The translations under genes were made by a program, and so were the position numbers. Below the pieces are notes generated by a model. It did not search any database. It saw nothing but the letters and a program-made list of their open reading frames with translations, and had not been told where the DNA came from. From positions 1,240,001-1,304,000 of the forward strand of contig NZ_CP041356.1 of NCBI RefSeq assembly GCF_006965445.1: a DNA stretch of 64,000 bases, in the 5' to 3' direction. Shown in pieces: positions 56,029-63,699 of the stretch. This DNA comes from Lactococcus protaetiae (GTDB lineage: Bacteria > Bacillota > Bacilli > Lactobacillales > Streptococcaceae). Positions within the stretch are counted from its first letter, which is position 1. Every line of letters starts with the position of its first letter.

Positions 56029-57020
56029 TCACTGACAAAGAACGATTTTACCAATGGTTCGGCCTTGTTCAATCATTTCATGTGCTTTTCGGATATTGTC
56101 AGTGCTGACAGCACCCAAATTTTCTGTCAGTGTTGTTTTCAGCGCTCCAGAATCAAGCCATTGCGAAACCTTGGTCAAAATTTCATGTTGACTTTGCAAG
56201 TCCGCAGTCATAAAAGCAGATTTTGTGAACATCCACTCAAAACTAAAACTTGCAGATTTGTGAGCCAACTTATCCAGATTAATTGCCTCTCCAGGTTCAA
56301 CAATATTCGCAATGCGTCCCTGTGGGGCAATTAACTCACAACTTGCTGAAACATGCTGCAAAACAGCATTCAAAATCAAGATATAGTCCACAAATTCGAA
56401 GCCTAATCCACGAACTTGCTCAACCAAATCCTTGTGATGATTAACAGTAAAATCAGCGCCAAAATGAGTGACCCAATCAATCGCACGTTGGTTGGAAGCA
56501 GTAGCAATCACGGTTAATCCAGCGTTTTTTGCCATCTGAGTTGCAACAGAACCAACACCCCAGCGCCATTGATGATAAGCAGTGATTTTCCATTCATCTT
56601 GTCAGTAATTTCAAGTTTTTCAAACAATAATTCATAAGCTGTCAAACTTGTTAATGGCATTGCAACTGCCTCAGCAGAAGTTAAATTTTGAGGAGCAAGT
56701 GCGACAATTCGCTCATCAACGGCTTGAAACTCAGAGTTTGAGCCAGAACGCGTAACATCACCCGCCCAAAAAACATAGTCACCAACCTGAAAAAGCGTTA
56801 CAGCTTCTCCAATTTCAACGACTGTACCAATCCCATCCCAACCCAAAACTTTAGGTTCAGCTAAGTTGTTTTTAAGTCCATGCCTAATTTTTGTATCAAC
56901 GGGATTAACTGATACACCATCTACTTTAACTAGAATATCATGCGCTTTAAGTTCTGGTTTTTTAAGCTCAAATTCGATAAAATCATTAATTGATTTTCCA
57001 GTTGTACCAATTGCTTTCAT
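56029..57020 (-). pseudogene. Zinc-binding-type alcohol dehydrogenase/quinone oxidoreductase, one frameshift
   Basis: NADPH-dependent medium-chain reductase of the quinone oxidoreductase family. From the ATG at 57020 (GGAGG upstream) it reads VDGVSVNPVDTKIRHG, GWDGIGTVVEIGEAV and LLIINGAG, then shifts. Adding one G (C on the plus strand, run 56558-56561) gives NGAGGVGSVATQMAKNAG, the Rossmann loop, and continues NQRAIDWVTHFGAD to a normal end. Repaired length about 330 residues. Near the C-terminus LTENLGAVSTDN is encoded by CTGTCAG motifs. It is transcribed away from the HMA gene and shares its upstream region. Confidence 0.88.
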
Positions 57021-57180
57021 GTCCTCAACCTCCAAAATATGTTTAATTACCAGCAAAGCTTTGGTAAAAAATTAAAAAGAAATCATTGTAAGTAAAGTTT
57101 ATACCACACTCGCAAAAAAATCAATCCTAGAGCGAGTGAGTTGAGATATAGGAGAATTAGTACAGACAAAAAATTAAATC

Positions 57181-57222
57181 TTGATACGAATCAAGTTTCT
57201 TTACAAATAAAAATACTATAAT
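57181..57222 (+). promoter_or_regulatory. FNR-type box and promoter of the HMA-dps-flp operon
   Basis: TTGATACGAATCAA (57181-57194) is a perfect TTGAT-N4-ATCAA FNR/FLP box. TATAAT is at 57217-57222 with no -35 match. If transcription starts 7 nt after the -10 box (57229), the box centre lies at -41.5, the class II activator position. Confidence 0.8.
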
Positions 57223-57261
57223 GAATTTATCAATAAGGAATACACCTAAAGGAGAGAAAAG

Positions 57262-57492
57262 ATGAATAAAATTATCATGAAACTTGACGAACTAAGCTGC
57301 CCATCTTGCATGGCAAAAATTGAAGGTGCAATAAAGCAAACAAAAGGTGTCAGCACTGCCAAAGTACTTTTCAATGCAAGTAAGGTCAAAGCAGAGTTTG
57401 ATGAAACCGCTGTTACTGCTGATGAGTTAATCAGCGAGGTTGAAAAACTAGGTTATGAAGTCCAAAGTACAAAAATAACCTCTCTAGCATGA
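57262..57492 (+). CDS. Heavy-metal-associated (HMA) domain protein, CopZ-like
   Basis: A 76-residue ferredoxin-like metal chaperone. Metal-binding CPSC lies at residues 13-16 (DELSCPSCMAKIEGAIK; the usual GMTC is replaced by ELSC), followed by GVSTAKVLFNASKVKAEFD and the terminal EKLGYEV. It may deliver a soft metal to the P1B ATPase upstream, which lacks this domain. AAAGGAGAG precedes the ATG. First gene of the FNR-like operon, under a perfect FNR-type box. Its stop codon TGA is formed by the left end of a type I repeat (GCATGAAGTC). Confidence 0.9.
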   Translation: MNKIIMKLDELSCPSCMAKIEGAIKQTKGVSTAKVLFNASKVKAEFDETAVTADELISEVEKLGYEVQSTKITSLA

Positions 57493-57760
57493 AGTCAAGA
57501 CTTATTCAGTGGGAGTTTCGACTCACCACTGAATCTAGGGTACAACCTCACATCTTCGATATGAGGTCACCCTGTCCCAGAAGCCTAAGTGCTAAAGCAC
57601 TAACGCCCTAGGGCAGTCGGACGAAATTCAAGGCTTAGTGCTGCTTTATCTCCGACCTAAGAGGTCGGAGTATTGCGATTGCGACTAGGTGCTTTAGCAC
57701 CTTAGCGAGCATCGACAGCGTAGCCGTAAGGCGGAGATAGCACGCACTTGCTTTGATAAA
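57489..57760 (+). repeat. Type I mosaic palindromic element inside the flp operon
   Basis: ATGAAGTCAAGACTT, ATTCAGTGG hairpin, CCTCACATC...ATATGAGG stem, AGTGCTAAAGCACT, TCCGACCTAAGAGGTCGGA and GGTGCTTTAGCACC stems, right end GCACGCACTTGCTTTGATAA. It supplies the stop of the HMA gene and splits it from the Dps-like gene. Confidence 0.88.
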
Positions 57761-57866
57761 GACACAGTTTGTATAAGCCAAATAAAGAAAATTTTGATAA
57801 AATGAGCTAAAATCAAAAAGAAATCCCTATTTGTCTGTTGTTCAACTCGTGAGTTGGAGAATAAAA

Positions 57867-58415
57867 ATGAAAAAAGAATCAACAATTGAAGAAAAATACG
57901 AAGCAGAACTCATCAAAGCAGAACATGATCATCATCAACCAACTGCAGGTGCAATGGCTAGCCATGTTCTGTCTAATTTATTTATTGAGCAAGTGAAATT
58001 GATGCAAGCAGTACTTTATGCTAAACATCGTGAAAATAGAGCAACCTTCAAGCAACTTGAAGAGAAAGAGCAAGCCTATTTTTACAATATCTCAGAGCAA
58101 CTTTTAGATGTAGGGGAAGTCATACCGACAACGATGGATGAATTTACAAAGTATGCTAAATTTATCAATGAATCAGCAAAATTCAAATATGAAGAAGATG
58201 AATTACGAATAGAAAATCTGATTCAAGATTTCATGAGCCAAAATTTATTCATTACACGCGCAATCAAATTAGCCACCAAAGAGGAGAAATTTCCTTTGGA
58301 GCAAGCTTTAGTTGAATTGCTCGGTTTTAACCAACATACGATTAGAGTATTAGCTTCAGATTTAGGAAAAACGCTTCAAGATTTTATAGATGAGGATGAG
58401 GACGATGTGTTGTAA
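57867..58415 (+). CDS. Dps-like ferritin-fold protein
   Basis: A 182-residue four-helix-bundle protein of the Dps/ferritin type. HHHQPTAGAMASHVLSNLFIEQVKLMQA, the pattern KHRENRATFKQLEEKEQAYF-YNISEQLLDVGEVIPTTMDEF and the C-terminal helix ending in an acidic DEDEDD tail fit the family, but several classic ferroxidase ligands are not obvious. It probably binds metal or DNA or protects against peroxide. GGAG stands 7 nt before ATG 57867. It overlaps the FNR-like gene by 11 nt. In lactococcal flp operons an orfY-type gene lies at this position. Confidence 0.72.
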   Translation: MKKESTIEEKYEAELIKAEHDHHQPTAGAMASHVLSNLFIEQVKLMQAVLYAKHRENRATFKQLEEKEQAYFYNISEQLLDVGEVIPTTMDEFTKYAKFINESAKFKYEEDELRIENLIQDFMSQNLFITRAIKLATKEEKFPLEQALVELLGFNQHTIRVLASDLGKTLQDFIDEDEDDVL

Positions 58416-59097
58416 CACCAAAAAATACGAACACCCCAGTGAACACCATTGTGTTCAACTTGTACCACTTTTTAACACGCTCACAGAAAAAGAAATTGAA
58501 GAAGTAGAGCAGCTTGTTCACCATAGAGTATTTGGAAAAGGGGAAACAGTCATTTCACCAGAACAAAGTCCTCAACTGACGATTGTTGCGCATGGTGGAC
58601 TAAAGATGTACCAACTCGCAACGAACGGTAAAGAGCAGCTGTTACGCGTTGTTGAGGCAGGTGGTTATGAAGGTGAAAATGCACTTTTTGGTGCAGTAAA
58701 TGAAAATCTTTTTGGTGAAACATTAGAAGAAACAACGGTTTGTTTCTTGAAAAGACAAGATTTCACAAAACTCCTCATGCAAAATCCAGCATTAAGTTTG
58801 AGACTTCTAGAAATCAACGCTAAGAAATCAGAAACAATCGAACAACAAGCCTCATTTTTGATGATGGAAGCAATAGAAAGTCGACTGGCTAACTATCTCT
58901 TGCAGCTTGCAAAAGTTGCAAATTCGGAGAGAATAGAGCTGCCCATGAAGATGAAAGATTTAGCAAATTTTGTGGGAACTACACCAGAAACCGTTTCAAG
59001 AAAATTTAAGTTACTTGAAAATCGTGGATACATCAGACGTCATGGAAAACACGTAGAAATTCTTGATATTGAAAAACTTGAGGATGACTATATTTGA
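58405..59097 (+). CDS. flp: FNR-like protein (FLP family), Crp/Fnr transcription regulator
   Basis: A 230-residue Crp/Fnr regulator. The cyclic-nucleotide-like sensor half (VFGKGETVISPEQSPQLTIVAHGGLKMY ... LFGETLEETTVCFLKR) precedes the dimer helix and the helix-turn-helix (MKDLANFVGTTPETVSRKFKLLENRGYI). Cysteines near the N-terminus (MCC...HHC) and CFLK could form a redox switch rather than the FNR iron-sulphur cluster. The start overlaps the Dps-like gene. A FNR-type box lies upstream of the operon, so autoregulation is likely. Lactococcal FlpA/FlpB respond to oxygen or zinc and control metal pools. Confidence 0.92.
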   Translation: MCCNTKKYEHPSEHHCVQLVPLFNTLTEKEIEEVEQLVHHRVFGKGETVISPEQSPQLTIVAHGGLKMYQLATNGKEQLLRVVEAGGYEGENALFGAVNENLFGETLEETTVCFLKRQDFTKLLMQNPALSLRLLEINAKKSETIEQQASFLMMEAIESRLANYLLQLAKVANSERIELPMKMKDLANFVGTTPETVSRKFKLLENRGYIRRHGKHVEILDIEKLEDDYI

Positions 59098-59112
59098 CAA
59101 ATATTATGCCAA

Positions 59113-59437
59113 ATGAAATCAAGACTTATTCAGTGGGAGTTTCGTAAAACATTTGTCCATTTTCTCTAGTCGCTAAAGCGACTGATAAAAGGGCAACTCG
59201 CCACTGAATTTAAGGTAGAACCTCACATCTTCGATATGAGGTCACCTTGTCCAAGAAGCCTAGGCGCTAAGAGCGCCAACGCCCTATGGCAGTCGGACGA
59301 AATTCAAGGCTTAGTGCTGCTTTATCTCCGATCTAAGAGGTCGGAGTATTGCGATTGCGACTAGGTGCTTTAGCACCTTAGCGAGCATCGACAGCGTAGC
59401 CGTAAGGCGGAGATAGCACGCACTTGCTTCGATGAAC
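59113..59437 (+). repeat. Type I mosaic palindromic element
   Basis: ATGAAATCAAGACTTATTCA with nested CATTTGTCC...GACTGATAAAAG insert, CCTCACATC..GAGG, GGCGCTAAGAGCGCC, GATCTAAGAGGTC stems and right end GCACGCACTTGCTTCGATGA. Confidence 0.85.
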
Positions 59438-59438
59438 T

Positions 59439-59665
59439 TGAAGTGATTCCTTCGTCAGTAGGAGATTTTTTCTCTCCTACTGATGTTTGGGCACAACCTC
59501 GCATCAAAGATATGAGGTCACACCTCCGCTGTCGATTTCACTATCTCCGCAACTTCGTTGTCCGTTTGCTTAGTTGCTAAAGCAGCAAGGCGAAATGGTT
59601 CGCTACGGTGCATCAACAGCGTAGTCCCGAGGGCGGAGATAGCACACACTATGCTTCGATAAAAT
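59439..59665 (+). repeat. Hybrid element: type II left end, type I-like right end
   Basis: TTGAAGTGATTCCTTCGTCA with the hairpin GTAGGAGA...TCTCCTAC, then a block of modules, ending GCACACACTATGCTTCGATA. It starts where the previous element ends, so the two form a tandem. Confidence 0.68.
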
Positions 59666-59758
59666 ATTTGCATTACAACATTAAGAATTTCAAAGACCAA
59701 ACCAATATTATTTTGATAAAATTGTAGAAAATATATAATTTAGAATCTAGGTAATAGT

Positions 59759-60868
59759 ATGACAACTACTCACACACACTATCATTTTGACCATGTTGGG
59801 AGCTTTTTACGTCCTCAAGCATTAAAGGAAGCACGTACAGCTTACGCAGATGGGAAAATTTCACTTGAAGATTTCAAAAAGGTTCAGCAAGAAGAAATTA
59901 CAAAATTAGTGAAAAATGAAGCTAAAGTTGGTCTTAAAGCCGTAACAGATGGCGAATTTAATCGCTCATGGTGGCATCTTGATTTTCTTTGGGGATTGAA
60001 TGGTGTTGGAACTTATGAACAAGAGGATTCTTACAAATTTCATGGGACAAAGACACGAACAACTAATATTGAGTTGACTGGAAAAATTGCTTTTAATCCT
60101 GAACATCCTTTCTTTGAAGATTTTAAGTTTTTACAATCTGTTCTACCAGAAGGAGTTGAACCTAAGGTCACTATTCCTTCTCCTTCATTGATTCCTAATC
60201 GCGACGGACGTTCAGACCGTTGGCCAGAATTTTATGCAACTTGGGAAGGATTTTTGGATGATTTAGCAGCAGCTTATCATGAAACATTACTTCATTTTTA
60301 CGAACTTGGTGCCAGATATATCCAACTTGATGATACGACATGGGCTTATTTGATTGCTAGACTCTTGGATGACCCTGAAAATCATGAAAAATATGTCAAA
60401 ATGTGTGAAGACATTGTTTATGTCGTAAACCGTGTGCTTGAAGGGCTTCCAGAAGATTTGCGTGTGTCCACTCATATTTGCCGTGGAAATTTCAAGTCAA
60501 CTTATCTTTTTGAAGGGAGCTATGAACCAGTCGCAAAATACTTGGGGCAATTAAACTATGATACTTTCTTTTTGGAGTACGATGATGCCAGATCTGGAAG
60601 TTTTGCACCGTTGCCTGAAATTTGGAATAATCGTGAAAATGTCTTGATTGTTCTTGGTGTATTTACTTCAAAACATCCAGAATTAGAAAAAGAGAGCGAC
60701 ATCAATGAGCGCTTGGCTGAAGCGAGAACATTTATTCCTCTTGAAAATCTTGCTCTTTCAACTCAGTGTGGTTTTGCCTCAACAGAAGAAGGAAATCAGC
60801 TCACAGAAGATGAACAATGGGCAAAACTTGCTCATATCAAAGCGATTGCTGATAAAATTTGGAACTGA
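59759..60868 (+). CDS. Cobalamin-independent methionine synthase C-terminal domain family protein (YxjG-type)
   Basis: A single-domain MetE-like methyltransferase of 369 residues. DHVGSFLRPQALKEAR at the start, GEFNRSWWHLDF, YIQLDDTTWAYL, the zinc ligands in STHICRGNF (His and Cys) and in TQCGFAST (Cys), and LGVFTSKHPELE match the YxjG/YxjH branch. It probably methylates homocysteine using an unknown methyl donor. The full two-domain MetE is not present here. A weak AGGTAA site precedes the ATG; the gene stands alone between two repeat blocks. Confidence 0.9.
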   Translation: MTTTHTHYHFDHVGSFLRPQALKEARTAYADGKISLEDFKKVQQEEITKLVKNEAKVGLKAVTDGEFNRSWWHLDFLWGLNGVGTYEQEDSYKFHGTKTRTTNIELTGKIAFNPEHPFFEDFKFLQSVLPEGVEPKVTIPSPSLIPNRDGRSDRWPEFYATWEGFLDDLAAAYHETLLHFYELGARYIQLDDTTWAYLIARLLDDPENHEKYVKMCEDIVYVVNRVLEGLPEDLRVSTHICRGNFKSTYLFEGSYEPVAKYLGQLNYDTFFLEYDDARSGSFAPLPEIWNNRENVLIVLGVFTSKHPELEKESDINERLAEARTFIPLENLALSTQCGFASTEEGNQLTEDEQWAKLAHIKAIADKIWN

Positions 60869-60876
60869 AATTCTGG

Positions 60877-61007
60877 ATGAAGTCAAGACTTATTCAGTGA
60901 GAGCTTCGTAAAACATTTGTCCATTTTCTCTAGTCGCTATCTTCGCTGCGCTAAGCAAACGGACAGCGTAGCCGCTCGAAGTGCGGAGATAGCTTACTTC
61001 GATAAAT
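60877..61007 (+). repeat. Type I element, short copy
   Basis: ATGAAGTCAAGACTTATTCA, a truncated set of modules, right end GCTTACTTCGATAAAT. First of three elements in tandem before the MBL gene. Confidence 0.8.
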
Positions 61008-61014
61008 CATCTAT

Positions 61015-61040
61015 AAAAAAAGCTCTGTTGGGCTTTTTTT
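61015..61040 (+). terminator. Intrinsic terminator
   Basis: AAAAAAAGC, 8-nt loop, GCTTTTTTT; between two repeat elements, after the MetE-like gene. Confidence 0.7.
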
Positions 61041-61063
61041 GGTGAGTAATCATGTGAAAAAGT

Positions 61064-61169
61064 TTTGAAGCGATTACTTCATTGGCAGGGGAAATGAGAT
61101 TCCGACTAGGCACAAGGATAGATGATGTAGCTAAAAGTGCGGAGATAGCACGCACTTGCTAAGTTAAAA
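61064..61169 (+). repeat. Type II element, short copy
   Basis: TTTGAAGCGATTACTTCATT to GCACGCACTTGCTAAGTTAA; small matched type II pair lying between two type I copies. Confidence 0.78.
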
Positions 61170-61172
61170 AGT

Positions 61173-61382
61173 ATGAAGTCAAGACTTATTCAGTGGGAGT
61201 TTCGTAAAATATTTGTCCATTTTCTCTAGTCGCTAAAGCGACTGATAAAAGGGCAACTCGCCACTGAATTTAGTCGGACGAAATTCAAAGATTGCTATTC
61301 TGACTAGGTGCTTCAGCACCGTAACGAGGATGGACAACGTAGCCCGAAGTGTGGAGATAGCACGCACTTGCTTCGATAAAAT
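61173..61382 (+). repeat. Type I mosaic palindromic element
   Basis: ATGAAGTCAAGACTTATTCA, nested CATTTGTCC/AGTCGCTAAAGCGACT insert, GGTGCTTCAGCACC stem, right end GCACGCACTTGCTTCGATAA. Third element of the tandem. Confidence 0.85.
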
Positions 61383-61454
61383 GCTTCTTGGGCGAAATCT
61401 ACTAAGCTTTGTTATAATGGTCTTAGAGAAAAAAATGAAGAAAGTGAGAAACGT

Positions 61455-62207
61455 ATGAAATTAACAGCACTTGGTGTCTGGGGAGGATATCCAACTCGAG
61501 ATGCAGGCACAACTTCTTATCTTTTACAATCAGAGTCGGGTTTTAATTTACTTTTGGATTGTGGTTCACGAGCAGTAACAGAGCTTGAGCATGAATTGCA
61601 GCCGACTCAATTGGATGCGGTTATTTTAAGCCACTATCATGAAGATCATATTGCAGACTTGGGAGCTTTGCGGCAATATCGCCAGCTTTATCCACTGGGG
61701 CAAGACGGATGGGATGGGATGATGTTACCAATTTACGGACATAGTGAAAATGCATATGAATTTAGCAAATTAACTTTGGATAAGGTATCAGAAGGTCATG
61801 CTTATGATGTGGAAAAAGGAACGAAGGTTGGACCATTTGATATTACTTTTATAAAAACGGTACATCCTGTGACAAATTATGCGATGAGAATTAGCGAACG
61901 TAGGACAGGGCAGGTCTTAGTCTACACTGGTGATACAGGTTATTTTGAAGCGCTAAAAGATTTTGCGCGTAATGCAGATGTTTTGCTTGCTGATGTTTAT
62001 TTTTTCAAAGACAAGTCTAAAATGCCTAATCATCTTTCATCTAGGGAAGCAGGAGAAATCGCAAGAGAAGCAGGAGTTAAGCAACTGATTTTAACTCATT
62101 TGCCGCAGTTTGGTGATCTGGATATCTTACTGACAGAAGCAAGAGAGGCAGCAGGAAATGTTGTCAGCACTGATTTGGCGGTACCGCATAAAAAATGGCA
62201 GTTTTGA
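61455..62207 (+). CDS. Metallo-beta-lactamase fold hydrolase (RNase Z-like)
   Basis: A 250-residue MBL-fold protein. The zinc motif SHYHEDHIADL (HxHxDH) is near residue 59; further ligands are in VHPVTNY, YTGDTGY and ILTHLPQ. N-terminal GVWGGYPTRDAGTTSYLL resembles the RNase Z/YycJ type. AAGTGAG lies before the ATG and TGTTATAAT is at 61410-61418. It ends TGATG, coupling it to the membrane phosphatase downstream. Substrate unknown. Confidence 0.88.
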   Translation: MKLTALGVWGGYPTRDAGTTSYLLQSESGFNLLLDCGSRAVTELEHELQPTQLDAVILSHYHEDHIADLGALRQYRQLYPLGQDGWDGMMLPIYGHSENAYEFSKLTLDKVSEGHAYDVEKGTKVGPFDITFIKTVHPVTNYAMRISERRTGQVLVYTGDTGYFEALKDFARNADVLLADVYFFKDKSKMPNHLSSREAGEIAREAGVKQLILTHLPQFGDLDILLTEAREAAGNVVSTDLAVPHKKWQF

Positions 62208-63133
62208 TGAAGCATTTTAAAAAGCCAATCTTCATTATTATTTCTGTCATTATGCTGACAGCCCTTATCTTTGTTTCTATCAAAATCCGAAGCAATGTCA
62301 TTGATTATAATCCTCCCAAAACTAAGACACAGATTGAACAATTAGTTAAGGCAAGTGCTGACAGTTCTAAAACACGCTTTGTCAGTGATGATAAGCATTA
62401 TCAGCGAAATTTGTTTGTTTCTGACATTCATGGAAGATTAGCAGGTTTGAAAAAAACACTGACAGATATCCATTTTAGTAAAAATGACCGACTTTTTGTT
62501 TTGGGGGACAGTATTGATCATGGGCGATTTGGTTTTGATGTTTTACTTTATTTGCTGAAAACTTTGCCAGCTGAGGGTTATCACGTGACAGTCATGATGG
62601 GAAATCATGAGCAGATGTGGTTACAACTTGCTGATAGAGGTAAAACGGATGCGGAGCAACTTTCTGGTGCGATTGGTGCAGTTGATATTTATGAAGGAGC
62701 TCCGCCTAATGGCTGGCAGTATTCACTTGAGAATTGGAGAAAGCTGTCAGTTACTGACAGACAATTTTTACTGACAGAAATGAAAAATAATTTTGGTCAG
62801 CCCCAACAGTTGATCGAAAAAATCGGGAATCAATGGGTGGTATTATCACACAGTGCATTGATGAAGTTATCCTATAAAAAAGAGACAACATTTGATTTGT
62901 TTTGGGAACATTTGCCTGGTGATTCTTTTGAACGACGAAATAGTGTTGCAAAAACAGTAGGTGTGTCAAATGCTGATGTTCAGGTGTTTATTGGGCATGT
63001 CAGCGGTAAGTTATTTGGCAAACATCCAAACTATATTTGTTTGGACGATACTATTGTCAACGGTACATTAAAGCAATTTGAAGCAGTTCCAGTCAAAATT
63101 TATTGTCTTGAACAACAGAAATTTTTAGAATAA
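62207..63133 (+). CDS. Membrane-anchored metallophosphatase
   Basis: A 308-residue protein: one N-terminal membrane helix (IFIIISVIMLTALIFVSIKI, residues 7-26) and an extracytoplasmic calcineurin-like phosphatase domain. Ligands: VSDIHGRLAG, LGDSIDHGRFG, MMGNHEQMW, SHSALM and GHVSGK, similar to Ser/Thr phosphatases of the PrpA/ApaH type. The start at 62207 overlaps the MBL stop by one base; ATG 62195 is also in frame. Three CTGACAG motifs lie in the coding sequence (for example MLTAL, KLSVTDR). Substrate unknown. Confidence 0.85.
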   Translation: MKHFKKPIFIIISVIMLTALIFVSIKIRSNVIDYNPPKTKTQIEQLVKASADSSKTRFVSDDKHYQRNLFVSDIHGRLAGLKKTLTDIHFSKNDRLFVLGDSIDHGRFGFDVLLYLLKTLPAEGYHVTVMMGNHEQMWLQLADRGKTDAEQLSGAIGAVDIYEGAPPNGWQYSLENWRKLSVTDRQFLLTEMKNNFGQPQQLIEKIGNQWVVLSHSALMKLSYKKETTFDLFWEHLPGDSFERRNSVAKTVGVSNADVQVFIGHVSGKLFGKHPNYICLDDTIVNGTLKQFEAVPVKIYCLEQQKFLE

Positions 63134-63601
63134 ATGAACTTTACATTAGAACAAAAAGAATTTTTTATGAATGAAGCCTTGAAAGAGGCTCAGAAGGCTG
63201 CAGGGAATGAAGAAGTCCCCATAGGTAGTGTGATTGTTAAAGATGGTGAAATTATTGCTCGTGGTTTTAATCGTAGAGAACTAGATGGTAAAGCAACTCA
63301 TCATGCAGAAATCTGTGCGATTGAAGCAGCAAATCAAGTCGTAAATAATTGGCGACTATTGGATTGTGCACTTTTTGTCACGATTGAGCCTTGCGTGATG
63401 TGTGCGGGTGCAATTGGTTTGGCACGGATTCCACAAGTTTATTTTGGTGCGACTAATCCTAAGTTTGGTGGGACTGTGAGTCTTTATCAAATTTTAGAAG
63501 ATGAGCGATTAAACCATCGCGTTCAAGTTGAAGCAGGCATACTAAAGGAAGAATGTGCAGCAATCATGCAAAACTTTTTTAAGAATAGACGAAAAAAATA
63601 A
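63134..63601 (+). CDS. tadA: tRNA adenosine(34) deaminase TadA
   Basis: Deaminates A34 to inosine in tRNA-Arg(ACG); essential in most bacteria. The 155-residue protein has HHAEICAIEAA (His and catalytic Glu) and the zinc-binding PCVMCAGAI, then FGATNPKFGG. It begins directly after the phosphatase stop with no separation, suggesting coupled translation. The small SRP RNA lies 20 nt downstream, the normal arrangement in streptococci and lactococci. Confidence 0.96.
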   Translation: MNFTLEQKEFFMNEALKEAQKAAGNEEVPIGSVIVKDGEIIARGFNRRELDGKATHHAEICAIEAANQVVNNWRLLDCALFVTIEPCVMCAGAIGLARIPQVYFGATNPKFGGTVSLYQILEDERLNHRVQVEAGILKEECAAIMQNFFKNRRKK

Positions 63602-63608
63602 ATTATGA

Positions 63609-63614
63609 TATAAT
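63609..63614 (+). promoter_or_regulatory. -10 box of the SRP RNA gene
   Basis: TATAAT directly after the tadA stop, 7 nt before the first base of the predicted RNA. Confidence 0.7.
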
Positions 63615-63620
63615 ATCCTT

Positions 63621-63698
63621 GGAGCAATAAGTTTCTTACGAAGCGTGTCAGGACCTGACGGTAGCAGCACTAAGTTTGGAGCTTATGTGCTCTTTTTT
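63621..63698 (+). ncRNA. ffs: Small signal recognition particle RNA (4.5S/scRNA type)
   Basis: The conserved Ffh-binding domain is seen as GTGTCAGGACCTGACGGTAG followed by CAGCAC (63645-63670), with the asymmetric bulge AGGACC/GACGGTAGCAG. The outer helix pairs GGAGCAATAAG at the 5' end with CTTATGTGCTC at the 3' end, and a T run follows as terminator. About 78 nt, the short streptococcal form. It joins Ffh to target ribosomes to the membrane. Confidence 0.92.
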
Positions 63699-63699
63699 G

